Shown here: one piece after another, positions 10,482 to 21,518 of the stretch | Numbering within the stretch: the first letter of the stretch is position 1 | Layout: each line of letters opens with the position of its first letter | Assembly: GCF_037893015.1 (NCBI RefSeq) | Contig: NC_133661.1 | Location: forward strand, 243,183,503-243,247,502 | Direction: 5' to 3' | Source: Macrotis lagotis | Taxonomy: Eukaryota; Chordata; Mammalia; Peramelemorphia; Peramelidae | DNA length: 64,000 bases | Translations under genes and position numbers: made by a program | Notes under the pieces: model-generated | Seen by the model: the letters and a program-made list of their open reading frames with translations, nothing else | The model's database searches: none | What the model was told of the DNA's origin: nothing

Positions 10482-10560
<79 letters not shown>
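10471..10560. repeat. G14 run followed by (GA)n
   Basis: Fourteen consecutive G (10471-10484) run directly into about 37 GA units (to 10559). The whole tract is purine on the forward strand. Arg-Glu and Leu-Ser ORFs here are artefacts of the repeat. Confidence 0.98.
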
Positions 10561-10565
<5 letters not shown>

Positions 10566-10859
10566 GGAAGGAATTGCTTCTTTTCAGAGATAGTACCAAC
10601 AGAGAGATTCTTATTCTGGAATTCACAGAATGATTTAAGACACTTTAAGGACAAAATAGAAATAGACAATGGTGGAATGTATTTAATTTTAGCATAGTAT
10701 TTTTTAAATAAATCAATTCTAAAGGACATGTGAGAAATGGGGAATTAACAATATATCTGGATAACATGTTTAACATGTTAATGATTTTTTTTACTGAAAT
10801 AACTTCCTTTTGATAATTTGGAGTTAAAGTACTTGCATTTGATTCTCAGCTAATATATT

Positions 10860-11010
10860 TATTCTACATGTGATCTTAGAGTTAGTGCAATTATCACCTG
10901 TGTGATCTTGGACAAATCACTTAATGTCTCTGGACCTTGATTTGTTCATGTTTAAAATGACATATTTGGATTAGATGATCTAATCTCTTACAGTTCTAAA
11001 TCTGTCACTC
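10860..11010 (+). mobile_element. MIR-type SINE, 3' part
   Basis: Reads 'cctgtgtgatcttggacaaa', 'tcacttaatgtctctggacc', then 'gttcatgtttaaaatgacat' and a 'ttggattagatgatctaatc' ending. The 5' part is not recognisable. Confidence 0.65.
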
Positions 11011-11700
11011 CCTAATCCTGGTAAAATCAAATAGATTGTAACAATCTTTTTAGAAGTGAATCATTTAAAGTTAAAGTGAATCAGACTGGACAATCCACTA
11101 GAAAAAAATATAATTGTTTTGTTTCATGTAGGAGTAGTTAGTAAGAACCCTAAAAGCAGGAATAATAATTAGAGCATAATTATCAGGAATATTTTTGTGT
11201 CATGTGCCTAGTAGTTGCTGGAGATGCCCTTATAGGCTGCTTAATTCTCCTAATTTCTTCAGTTTCTTGACACTGTAAAACATAAAATGAATTGCACGTC
11301 TTACTGAGATCAAAACTAGGCTTAAATTTTCAGGGATAATGGAAATACATTGCTGAAGGCTATCATGAAAGCCACTATACAACAATTGTCTTGCTGGGTG
11401 TAGATGATTTGTCCAAGTGGCCCAAATTTGTTTAAATTGACAATCTCATTTAAGCAATTGCTATCAAATCTTCCTTGTTTTATTTGGTCTATAAGAGAAG
11501 CCTCTCAATATTTAGCTTATTTATAAATTTCAGGAAAAATTTTCTATACAATAAACCTATCCTGTTCTCTATGTGTTAGTTATTGGCATTTTGCTTTGAG
11601 ACATATTTTGCTCAATAGTTATGACTAATGCTTTTTGCTAAGTCACGTATTCCTTTTTTTTCCCTTAATACATATACCACCACAATGATCCTGTGAGGTA
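11011..11700. other. Gene-free stretch
   Basis: No assignable gene or repeat. Confidence 0.4.
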
Positions 11701-11706
11701 TATGTT

Positions 11707-11955
11707 GTTCAATTGTTTCAGTTATGTCTGACTCTTTATCTTTCCATTTAGGGTTTTCTTGACAAAGATGCTACAGTGGTCTGCAATTTATTTCTCCAGT
11801 TAATTTTACAAATGAGGAAAACTGAGGCATACAGGGTCAAATGACTTCCCCAGGGTCACACAGCTAGAAAGTGTTTGAGGCCAGATTGGAACCCAGGAAG
11901 GTGAGTATTTTTTTTTTTACTCCAGACCTGGTACTCTATCCACTCTAACACCCAT
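11707..11955 (-). mobile_element. MAR1-type CORE-SINE, reverse orientation
   Basis: Runs from 'gttcaattgtttcagttatg' through 'agggttttcttgacaaagat', 'caaatgaggaaaactgaggc' and 'cagggtcacacagctag' to 'ctctatccactctaacaccc'. A 12-T insertion-like run interrupts it near 11911. Confidence 0.85.
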
Positions 11956-11984
11956 TCCTGTCATAGGAAATAATGATTAGTTCA

Positions 11985-12350
11985 CCTTTAGATTGTACCT
12001 CAAGGCCCTTTATAAGGTCCTTTCCATATATTCTGACATTTGATTTTAAAAACAACACCTAGAGATACTTATCACAGGTATTATCATTACTGTTTGTGGC
12101 TTGCCTCCAAGCTATACAAAATGTGTTTTAGGTGAAATTCAAACCTGGGTCTCTCCCAACTACAAATGCAACACTTGTTCTACTATACAAGGTTGCTTCC
12201 TAGTACAGGTAGAATTAGCTCTCTTGTACAGATGAGTAAACCAAGACTGAACATGATGAAGAAGTTTGTCTGGAATCATAGTGTAAGAGTTAGAATTTGA
12301 ATCCAATGTTCCTGACTCTTAAATCCACTACTTGTTTCTTTACACAAAGT
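11985..12350 (-). mobile_element. Two MIR/THER1-type SINE pieces, reverse orientation
   Basis: The first (11985-12198) has 'caaacctgggtctctcccaa' and 'tgttctactatacaaggttg'. The second (about 12215-12350) has 'gtacagatgagtaaaccaag' and 'gaatccaatgttcctgactc'. Both are strongly diverged. Confidence 0.55.
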
Positions 12351-13455
12351 ACAAATTTTCTATTTTCCTTCTCAGTGGGTCCTCTACATAGCATTTGATA
12401 TGATAGCATTTCACATTCACTTACTGACTCATAAGTTGCATGAAACTATTTCCAATTTGTGGTTAATTAAGATACATGGGAACCCGGGGATCCACAGTAA
12501 CAGATTGTATTAGTATTTGAAATAATCTGCACAACAAAACATATTTGCATTATAGAGGGAGCCATCAGGGACTCCCAAGTAAATACTACAGATTTTTTTT
12601 TTACCAATATCTTTGCTATGTATATATTTATTGAGGAGATACTATTATTATCTATCTTGTCTACCCTAAATAAATATGAAATAAACACAAAAAATGGATG
12701 AGAAAGTAGACTTAAAGTTAAACTGAACAGACTGAAAGTTGAGAATAAAATTTCCTACTTTCTTGTAAGTACATACTTTTCTTCTGCAAAAGTGGGAGTA
12801 AATTTATTGCTGAGTAAACTGAGAGGTTGATAATACCTAGAAGTTAGACATATCACACACAGGGCCTAAATAAACAGCTTTGCACAAATACCTACAGGTG
12901 CTTTAGACATCACTCCAGAGCTAGCCTCATTCAGCTGGCTTTTGTGTCTCTCTTTTCCTTGAAAGGGGGTACCCTTAGTACCAAATAAAAATTACACCAG
13001 AATGGGGCTCTTTCCACACTTACAAGGCAACTTCAAGTTATGTTCCTATTTCTTTAGTAGCATAAAGATGATCTGTAAAGCCACAAAGCAGCATGCTAAT
13101 TATCTTATGCGGTATGGATGAAATGGTAGCTCTCCTAGGACCTCCAAAACTTTTTTTTACAGTGCTAGATAAAAATTCAATATAAATTCTTTAATAAGAA
13201 GTTATGCCAGACCTATTCTCCTCCTGCCCCCAACCCGTTTTTGACAGTCTAACTATACATTAGCAGAGATAGAGAATGCTATATATGTAATAGGAATTGA
13301 TTTTCGCAAGTTATTCAAGCAATTTTCTCATGATATTCTCATGGATAAAGTGAGGAAATGTGGAGTATCTTATACTTAGGTAGATTCTGAATTCTTATTG
13401 AATAACTAAAACAACTATTAACAAAGGAACCACTCCCAATCTAAAAAGAGGAGTC
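12351..13455. other. Gene-free, repeat-poor stretch
   Basis: No assignable repeat or coding region. The part from 12,870 to 13,140 has more even base composition than its surroundings and could include conserved non-coding sequence; this cannot be tested here. Confidence 0.4.
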
Positions 13456-13459
13456 TTTC

Positions 13460-13750
13460 TTGGAGTTGCCACTGGGCTTTGTCCTTCGACAGGATAAACG
13501 TATGTTTTGTTCAACACAATAATTTGTGACTTGGTCCAATTTATAGATTGTATGCTTATCAAATTGGAAAATGATACAAAACTTGGAGTGGAATAATATG
13601 GTATGTGATAGAAATGGAAACCTCAAATGTTTAAAAGCTGGATGAATAGGCTACATTGAATAAATGGAATTTAATAAGACATGAATTTAAAGTCCCACAT
13701 ATAGATTTGGAAAGCACATATATAGAATGGGATTAGCCAAAATAATGTGT
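13460..13750 (+). pseudogene. CR1/L3-clade LINE remnant, reverse transcriptase palm region
   Basis: One frame from 13,462 to 13,593 reads GVATG (family 'GVPQG'), then a stop, then YVLFNTIICDL ('PVLFNIfINDL'), then KLENDTKLGVE ('KFADDTKLGG'). After a frameshift, DNA at 13,633-13,720 matches the following '.LD.Wa..N.m.FN..KckvLH.g' block. A short KHIYRMG ('H.YRLG') lies near 13,710. The catalytic ADD is changed to END, with at least two stops and a frameshift, so the copy is dead. The forward orientation contrasts with the four reverse-strand CR1 blocks elsewhere. Confidence 0.7.
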
Positions 13751-14320
13751 GTTGGGGGGGTCTTATGATATAGTAAAAAGAAGATTGGGTTGGACTTCAA
13801 TGTAGCAGAGTCAAATTTGAATTAAGATTCATTTACTTCAGAGCAAATATGTGCCATAGGTATCTTTCACAGAAAGTGTTGTTTCACTGCCCTTTGGTGC
13901 TCCTGCCTTGCCAGGTTTCAATTCCAGGGAACTAGATGTGCCTGCCTACCAGGATAAAATCATCACTACTAAACTCATGACCAAGAAAAGTAGGAAACAT
14001 CACACACCACTAATGTGTAGAGAAGACACCTAATCAGGAATATGATAAATATCTTGGTTGCAGAAGACTCTCCAAATTCTTAAATTCTATATTTAGGGCA
14101 AGCTTTTTCATAAATAGGTTCAATATTTTAATATACTTATGTAGACCTACTTTGGTAAACTTTAGTTTGGCTTTTCTAGTTGAACTTGACAGTATTCATC
14201 AATTCTGTTTCAAGATCTTTCCTAAGTTTATAATGTACTATTTTTAATTTCTATATTTTGCCCCGTTTCTAAAATTCTGAAGCTACTTCTTATGCTGAGT
14301 TTGTTTTTTCTCTGGGTAAA

Positions 14321-14382
14321 GAATTTTTATGCAGTGGTAATGTCATAAATCTATAGATGGAAAGAAACTAGAATCCATCAAA
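14321..14382 (+). repeat. 62-bp segment duplicated at 15,980-16,041 (copy 1)
   Basis: Matches 15,980-16,041 with 5 differences in 62 positions by eye, in the same orientation and 1.66 kb apart. Its right part overlaps the start of a MIR-like element, but the left 20 bp ('gaatttttatgcagtggtaa') is not MIR. Confidence 0.8.
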
Positions 14383-14545
14383 TTCACATTTTATAGATGA
14401 AGAAACTGAAGTGTAAGGTGTTATCATGATGCCAAAAATCAAATAGGTAGTAAAAACAAACTATGGGATTTGACCCTAGATTGATCTGACCACATCAGAT
14501 ATGGGATTTGAACTCCACAAATAGTTCCATAGTACCACGCTATAT
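14335..14545 (-). mobile_element. MIR-type SINE, reverse orientation
   Basis: Has 'cacattttatagatgaagaa', 'actgaagtgtaaggtg', and two versions of the end block ('tatgggatttgaccctagat' and 'tatgggatttgaactccaca'), suggesting an internal duplication of about 50 bp. Confidence 0.6.
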
Positions 14546-14559
14546 TAATAAATGTCTTA

Positions 14560-15975
14560 ATAAAGACATAAAGAAGAAAGATATAAAAATAAATAATAAA
14601 TCTCTTCATTTGTTTTCATCTAAGTGATGCCATGATTATTCCAATGAGAGAAAGCAGTGAGAAGGAATAACCAATACTAAGATGAGCACTGCTAAGATAA
14701 CTCTTTTGGAAATTATTAATATATTTGTTTTTAAATCACTTTCATTTTTCATTATTTCATTCTCCTTCTAAAAATGCTTCCAGACATTATAACAAAAGGT
14801 TTTTTTTAAAGAAAAAACTAACCAACATCTAAACTAATCCCATTGTTCCATACCCATAGTCCCCCATTTCTATAAAGAAAAAGGGTTTTAACCTTTACTT
14901 CCATAATCAGAGACTTAAATTGTCTTAGGAAGTTCAGGATTCCAAAGCATCCATGAGCAAACCCTAATTTGTGAAAAATGAGGCTTTCTTCTTTAAAAGA
15001 ATTTCCATGAATTAACTGCTTTTCCTTTAGGGCATTCTATCTTCCCCAGACAAACCCTCTAACACTCTTTGACAATATTCTTGCCCTAGCCCACAAAGGA
15101 CTTTAATTAAAGTACAAGGTTTTTCCAGTATTTGAGAGGTTGGGTAGAAGGTTGGAGGGAAAGTGGGAAGGGTTTTTCCTCTGCTTGAAAGCTAAACCAA
15201 CAACAACAACAAAATGAAGCCCAGCATGGTAGCTGAGACTATGCGCATTTTGTTTTCCCATTTAAAGGACTACAAATTAATAGAAGGCGATTCTCTTGGG
15301 TGGGGTGTCGGAAATCAGCCTGCAATTATATCAGACAATTTGCTCTTTCTGATTAATTACACCAAGCTCAAAAAGCAGTAAGTCATTGAGGGTAGAGTGT
15401 GGGGTGAAGAGTGTTTCTGATATTACCTCCCAGGCCAAGTTCATTTATCTTTGCATAAACAGTTCTAGCTTCTTATGCTATAAACCAAAGTGAGCCCTGG
15501 GCAGTGGCAAACTTATCAAGTTTAAGATGAATATCAAACTTTGTTAACAAACAAAACCAAAAATCAATACATTTATCATCCCCAATGGGCTTCAGCAAAC
15601 CTGAAATAGGGGACAGCTAAAGAAATGGGAAAGTATTACCCAGAATGTTATCTTTGCACTCCTTTTTTCATTTCATTTTGATATAGAACATTCAAACTGT
15701 CTTAATTGAAGATCACAATTTAATACCCTGGGAAGGAGTATTACATTGCTACCAATATATTGAGAAACTGAATTCAGGGGTTGCTTTAGTACTTTGTCTC
15801 CTGAGAATCAGTGGCAAATTCTTAAAGAAAAAAAAAGTGCACACTTTATATTTGGTTAACTGTTCAAATGAGTCTGTGTTACCATATTTATTCTTATAAA
15901 CATTTCAGTAATTTTTAACTGCAGAAATTAATACTGCTATTTAATAGTTGAATATAGTAGGAAACTAGGATAAGA
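14560..15975. other. Gene-free stretch without recognisable transposons
   Basis: About 1.4 kb with no assignable repeat. It includes purine/pyrimidine-balanced sequence at 15,220-15,640 with several TAAT-type words and 'tttgttaacaaac', the kind of composition seen in non-coding regulatory DNA. This is only an impression. Confidence 0.4.
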
Positions 15976-15979
15976 AAAT

Positions 15980-16041
15980 AAATTTTTATGCAATGGTAAT
16001 ATCATAGATCTATAGATGGAAAGAAACTAGAATCCATTAAA
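15980..16041 (+). repeat. 62-bp segment duplicated from 14,321-14,382 (copy 2)
   Basis: See 14,321-14,382. Similarity stops abruptly after 'aatccattaaa', where copy 1 continues as MIR and copy 2 continues 'gacaacacaatacagtggaa'. Confidence 0.8.
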
Positions 16042-16202
16042 GACAACACAATACAGTGGAAAGAACACTGATTCTTGCAATTTTTAAAGTATTATATTTC
16101 CTTCCTTTCTTCCCAGCTTTTGCCTGAATAATATAATAGTTAGCTATTATTTGACACCAATAATAATAATAATAACTCATTATCATTATTAAGGCAAAGA
16201 CA

Positions 16203-16398
16203 GGAAGGAAGGAAGGAAGGAAGGAAGGAAGGAAGGAAGGAAGGAAGGAAGGAAGGAAGGGAGGGAGGGAGGGAGAGAGGGAGGGAGGGAGGGAGGGAGG
16301 GAGGGAGGGAGGGAAGGAAGGAAGGAGGGAAGGAGGGAAGGAGGGAAGGAAGGAAGGAAAGAAGGAAGGAAGGAAGGAAGGGAAGGAAAGGAAGGAAA
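16203..16398. repeat. (GGAA)n/(GGGA)n compound microsatellite
   Basis: (GGAA)n at 16,203-16,260, (GGGA)n-rich at 16,261-16,313, mixed GGAA/GGGA to 16,398. Forward strand is all purine. The Pro-Ser-Phe-Leu ORF on the reverse strand is its translation. Confidence 0.98.
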
Positions 16399-16399
16399 A

Positions 16400-17045
16400 C
16401 CAGAATTTTTTTTTATATATGAACATCTTTCCTTTCTAATATACTTCTTTCAGGCAAAAAAGAAGAAAGGGGGTATGCACATTCTGCTTTTATGATTCTC
16501 CTCTTTCTGCTGTAACTAAAAGAAATAGGAAAAAGATACCTGATGTGCTGAACTACTCACTGAGAGATATTACAAAAGAGGAACAGTTATTTCTTTTCTA
16601 GTGCTGTGAGTTAAACCCCTGACTGACATTAAGTTCATAATATCAGAAACTTGGAAACAAAGTAGCCTGATATACAAAAAGAGGGCCTTGGTCTTTTCTT
16701 AGGCCCTGTTCTAAAATTGTGCAGAGATGCATAAAATATTATTCTCCTCTGACATCTGGTTAAATATTTTAAAAGGATGAGGCTCTAGGTTTCTGGAAAA
16801 CATGTGGCTTGCAAAAGAGTAGACACTGCCAAGTCAGGTTAGAGGAATAGCCTATAGATTTGGGACAGAGTAGGCTTCCAGGCCAGGGAAAAGCAAATCA
16901 TGTCACCATCCAAAACAAAACCGGCTAATGGAGTCACTGTAATCATCTCATCTTTTCAACCACACAGAAATGTCATCTTGCAGCACACATCTGTTGGTTC
17001 AAGTAGCACAGCCTGACTGTACTAAGCCAAGTCTGCCAATGATTC
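16400..17045. other. Gene-free stretch
   Basis: No assignable repeat or gene is seen. Confidence 0.4.
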
Positions 17046-17049
17046 ATAA

Positions 17050-17160
17050 AATCAGAGAATCTTTGAGCTGGGAGGAACCAGGAGATTATCTGGCTAAAGG
17101 TTATGAATAAGAAAGCAAAGTAAATAGAGGCTAGGTCCCCTGCCTCCTCTAGTGCTTCCT
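17050..17160 (-). mobile_element. MIR-like SINE, partial
   Basis: Opens with 'atcagagaatctttgagctg' and 'ggaggaaccaggagattatc', the same start form as 1672 and 18,078, then decays. Confidence 0.45.
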
Positions 17161-17575
17161 TCCATCAGCCCTGAAAGATTCTGAACATATCTCCTGATGT
17201 TTGCCTTTCTGCTTGTCCTTCTATAAGGTAGCCCAATTTGTAGAAATGATCTTATAGAAAGACATGCCTATACTTAGTTACTATAAAAATGATTTCTTAT
17301 AATGATATTGTCATTGGAGGTTCTTTAATCCAAATGTAGCATTTTGGACTTGCAGGGGTTTTTAACCTAGAGTCTTTGAACTTGGTTTGTCTTGTTAAAC
17401 TGTTTATATTTTGATAACCACATATTTCAATATTATTGACTCTCTGAAATACTATGCATCTTATACATTAAAAAATTATTCTGAAAAGTGGACTGCAGAC
17501 TTCATCAACACAATACATACCTACAACAAGGTTAAAAAAACCCAGCTACTAATTACACTAAAAGGAGTTTCGATC
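17161..17575. other. Gene-free stretch
   Basis: Nothing assignable. Confidence 0.4.
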
Positions 17576-17589
17576 CTATGAACATTCAT

Positions 17590-17762
17590 TCAGGGAAGGA
17601 GGGAATGAAGAAGGAAATGAAAGGAGGGAGGGAAAGAGGGAATGGAAGGAATGAAGCAAAGAAAGAAGGAGTGAAGAAGGAAGGAAGGAAGGAAGGAAGG
17701 AAGGAAGGAAGGAAGGAAGGAAGGAAGGAAGGAAGGAAGGAAGGAAGGAAGGAAGGAAGGAA
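17590..17762. repeat. (GGAA)n microsatellite with imperfect purine lead-in
   Basis: Imperfect GGAA/GGGA lead-in to 17,675, then a near-perfect (GGAA)n block of about 21 units (17,677-17,762). The 77-codon forward ORF over it, with repeated KEGR, is the tract in translation. Confidence 0.97.
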
Positions 17763-17784
17763 AATGAAGAATAAAAGAGTTTTG

Positions 17785-17850
17785 CCTTTTAGGAACTTAC
17801 CATCTAATTAGAGATATAGAAGGCAAATATTTAAAAAAGGAAGTCAAGAT
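17785..17850. mobile_element. Possible fragment of the unassigned long repeat
   Basis: Contains 'ttttaggaacttaccatcta' plus 'attagagatatagaagg', resembling 'aaggagctcacagtataatg' at 5820. Short and uncertain. Confidence 0.35.
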
Positions 17851-18077
17851 CACAGAATCAAATGGAATATTATCTGTGAGATGTTGCTATTTAATGTATA
17901 ACTGTGCAAGCAACCTCTTTATAACATTCCGAGGAGATCATCCAGCCATTGTTGACAGAAATGCCAGGCATAGGGAATTCATGATATCCCAAGGTAGGGG
18001 AATTCACTTTGGGGAACCTTTAATTTTTAGAAAGTTCTCTTTTATATTCACTTGAAATCTGCCTTTCTGCATCTTGG

Positions 18078-18225
18078 AATTATAAGATCATAGATTTGGA
18101 GTTGGAAGAGATCTTGATAGTTATTCTAACCCCTTCTTTTTATAGATGGGAAAACTGATGGTCAGGTAGTTAAGTGAATTATCCCTATCACAAAGATACT
18201 ATTAAATATAAAACTACTTCTATTT
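18078..18225 (-). mobile_element. MIR-type SINE, reverse orientation
   Basis: 'gatcatagatttggagttgg', 'aagagatcttgatagttatt', 'tttatagatgggaaaactga'. The 3' half (in element sense, the 5' half) is lost. Confidence 0.6.
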
Positions 18226-18267
18226 TCATCTGATTTGCTTAACAAATTTCTAACTATTTGAAGACTG

Positions 18268-18537
18268 CAAGGACAGCTAGGTTGTGCAGTGGTTAAAGCA
18301 CTGAGTGTGAAGTTAGGAAGAATCATTTTCTTAAGGTAAAATCTGGCCTTGGTCACTTTTCTATCTGTATGATCCTGGGCAAGTCACTTAACCATATTCA
18401 TCTCAGTTCTTCATTTGTAAAATCCTAGTTGGAGAAGGAAATTGAAAACCACTCTAGTAATTTTACACGAAAACTTCAAAATTGGGTCAAAAAAAGAATC
18501 AGGCATGGTTGAAGTAACTGAACAACATTAACAATGT
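18268..18537 (+). mobile_element. MAR1-type CORE-SINE, near full length
   Basis: 'aaggacagctaggttgtgca', 'gatcctgggcaagtcactta', 'tttgtaaaatcctagttgga', 'gtaactgaacaacattaaca'. The block around 18,320-18,350 (aatcattttcttaaggt) is altered relative to other copies. Confidence 0.85.
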
Positions 18538-18559
18538 CTTCTCTTCTTCATGCTGAACT

Positions 18560-18990
18560 GTTTCTATTCTTACAATGAATCCTCTCTTGACATGATTTCT
18601 AGAGCCCTCAGCATCTTATATGGCCTAAGATTTATATGCATTTTCAATTTTATTATGCCACTGAGTTTATTCACATTTCTGGGAGGGTTGTGGTGGTTGT
18701 ATGTTTTGCTAACATGAACATTGTCTAATCATGTCCCCTCTTATACTCATGACATTGATTTTTTTAAATACAGGTGTAAGACTTTACATTTATTCCTAAT
18801 AATCTTCATCTTTTTAGATCCTGCCTAATCTATTCTACTTTTCAAGTATTTTTTCAGCCCCTGATTCTATAATACAATGTGTAAGATATCTTCCCCACTT
18901 TGGATCATGAGAAACTTTGGTAACTAAGTCACCTATGTTTTCATTCAAGTCATTGAGGGAAAATTTCCATAAAACAAACTCAAGGACACT
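18560..18990 (-). mobile_element. CR1/L3-clade LINE fragment, reverse orientation
   Basis: Forward-strand words 'aagactttacatttattcct', 'agcccctgattctataatac', 'ttcattcaagtcattgaggg' and 'aacaaactcaaggacactag' occur in the same order as in the blocks at 55,650-56,030 and 58,540-58,760. I recognise this as the reverse strand of a CR1-like LINE. Strongly diverged and not coding. Confidence 0.6.
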
Positions 18991-19064
18991 AGAGGCCCTT
19001 TGCATGCAGGTACATGCAAATTAACATCATACAAAGTAAGTCCAAATTAAATGACTAGATGATC

Positions 19065-19378
19065 AACACCAGCTGTATGGCTATGGGCATTTCAATTAAT
19101 CTCTCAATACCTAAAATAAATCTCAGACTTAATAACCAGCCTATGTCAATGGAGGAGATCTTTGTACTAGTAGTTTTTCCTTTATCAGGTAAATTCCAGT
19201 TGTTGCCAAGGAAAAAAAAGCTGAGAAGACTCATGGGAAGGCATATTATAAATGAGCTTTTACTATGGGGTAAGATAAATCAGGAAAAGCACCTTGACAA
19301 GCTCAATGTACTCATCTATACAATGAACAGCTTGTATTAGGTCAGCTCTACAATCCCTTCCAGTCCTAATATATTATG
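19065..19378 (+). mobile_element. MIR-type SINE with internal disruption
   Basis: Starts 'agctgtatggctatgggcat' and 'ttcaattaatctctcaatac' (MIR middle), and ends 'gtcagctctacaatcccttc' (MIR 3' region). About 150 bp between them is not recognisable. Confidence 0.5.
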
Positions 19379-19379
19379 T

Positions 19380-20465
19380 TTTTTTAAAGAGGTAAATTTT
19401 AATCAGAATTTGAAGGAAGGAAGAAAAGAACGTAGATTAATAAAGAGTAAGTGAAATGGCTGGTGTGTGAATAAAGTGCATAAAAGCAGGATTGATTAAT
19501 TTATGAAAAGAGGCCTTGGAACAAATTTGCTTGGTTAGGGCATAGAAGTTTCTATGTCTTGTCCTTCATATCACAACCTAATAATCAAAGACAGAGAGAG
19601 CTCTTGTTTTAAGTTGTAACATTATTTGTATTCTCATAACTCTTCTATAACCAGTAACCAAGTCATTTTCTTTCCTTTCCTTGGAAGAATCCTTATTCCT
19701 TAGAGATTTTTAAAAATAATCCAGTTGTTCCATATTATAATTAGGCATGTCACCTGCTAATGAAGCACATCTGAGTACTGATTCCAATTAGTCTTTCTCC
19801 TAAATTAGAGGGACAAACTCTTAAAGGAATGTCTAGTTGAGTTTATACTATCCAGTTAGGATTGTCCTGATATTCTGTTTCTATATTACCTGTGCTCTTG
19901 GTAACAAAGTAAGAGTGCTTTCTTGGAACTAATTCAACTAAGTATGGGCATGTTTGTATTGTTTGCACCAAGGCAACTCATTTGGGGGAAATAACTAGTT
20001 CAAAACCAAATTAGAAAGAATACAAATGAGGAAATATGGTATGTATGAGGCAATGTCAACCTGACTTATTTAAACAAATTATTGATGCTAAAACAATGGG
20101 AAATGAATAAAAGAAGAGATATTGACAAAAATTTCTTTAGAAAATAATGCTATCTAGATGTGAATAAATTACCACAATGAGTAAAGCTTGAGTCTAGAAA
20201 TTGCCTCTGACAACAATAGGTTGATCTTTTTGCCAAGCAGAGAAATATGGCAATCAAACACAACATTGGCTTAGAATATAAATTCATTTTATGATATAAA
20301 GGCAAATTATGAGTAATATGTTGGTCAATTTGTTAGTCTTTCCCCCCCAAAAATGGACAGAAAAACAAGTTACAGAAATTTAGATTAAAGACTTTAAACT
20401 ACCAAAAAGAATGAAAAGATGAAACTGGGAGGAGAAAAAAGATAAGGCTGTGAATTATGGAAATA
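19380..20465. other. Gene-free stretch
   Basis: AT-rich, with no assignable repeat or gene. Confidence 0.4.
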
Positions 20466-21005
20466 TTTAAAGAAAACAAATTTGTAAACATTTCTATAAT
20501 TCACATTCTTTCAACAATGATGGTGACCATATTTAGAATTTAAATCAGTCTCAGATATGTTGTATGAAGAAGTAGAATTAGCAATAAAGAAAACAAAGAT
20601 AGAAAAAATAACAAGATATCAAGACTGCAGAGGATTTTTGTGCTGGAGGTAACAAAATTTTGAATAAACTAAATGATTGATTCTTTGGATATCTTTAAGA
20701 AGGGAAGATATCAAAGTTCTTTGAGAAAATTGCAGATGTTATGAATGAGAAAATATCAACAATCGATGACTACTATGTTTATTTCACTATATCCAAGAAT
20801 ATTTATAATAGTAATCTGATATATAAGTTGAGACCAATTTGGGTGAAGTTTTGAGAAAGGGATAGGCAAGTTTTCATCACAGGTAATTCCAGCATACCAC
20901 ATCTTTGTAGTCACTGAATTGACTATATCTGAAAGGTATATCAAATATAAGATATCATTGTTCTTAATGTTTGTTGACTATCTGTATATATAAATAGATA
21001 GATGT

Positions 21006-21418
21006 AGAACCAAGGGAATGTTATACACATCAACACAACATTATGAGGTGAACAACCTTGATGGAAGCAGATCCTCTCCTCAATCCTGAGAACTAGGAAA
21101 ACTATATTTGACTGGTTCTGGACTGTATTATCCCCAACCAGAGAAAGATAAACAAAATAAAACAAAAATCACAGATTAAAAAAAATTCTTCTGAATCTGA
21201 TGAATACTTTATAAAAATTATCTCTCATGTATCTCTTTCTTTTCCTTAATCCCAATTTTTCATGCCCAAAATTACTAATTTGTAAACGTGTTTAACAAAA
21301 TATGTATGTAAAATGCTCCCTGATGAGGGGAGGGGAATGGGGTGGGGAGGGTGGAGGGAAATTTTGTAACTTGGAAATATGCATGTGCATATGGATGAAA
21401 ACAAACACATAAACTTAA
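21006..21418 (+). mobile_element. L1 3'-end fragment inserted in the RTE remnant
   Basis: Contains 'gtagaaccaagggaatgtta', 'gaacaaccttgatggaagca', 'ggtggagggaaattttgtaa' and 'cttggaaatatgcatgtgca'. This 3' UTR is of the same subtype as the big L1 at 36,430-37,050, without its SINE insertion. Confidence 0.85.
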
Positions 21419-21455
21419 AAAAAGATGTTAGACTATTGCTTCAGAAAAAAGAAAG

Positions 21456-21459
<4 letters not shown>

Positions 21460-21518
<59 letters not shown>
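21460..21518. repeat. (AT)n microsatellite
   Basis: About 29 uninterrupted AT units, just 3' of the L1 tail. Confidence 0.98.

Noticed and set aside
16037..16426. 129-codon Pro-Ser-Phe-Leu ORF
   Set aside because: Translation of the (GGAA)n/(GGGA)n tract.
17578..17811. 77-codon Lys-Glu-Gly-Arg ORF
   Set aside because: Translation of the (GGAA)n tract plus flank of unassigned repeat.
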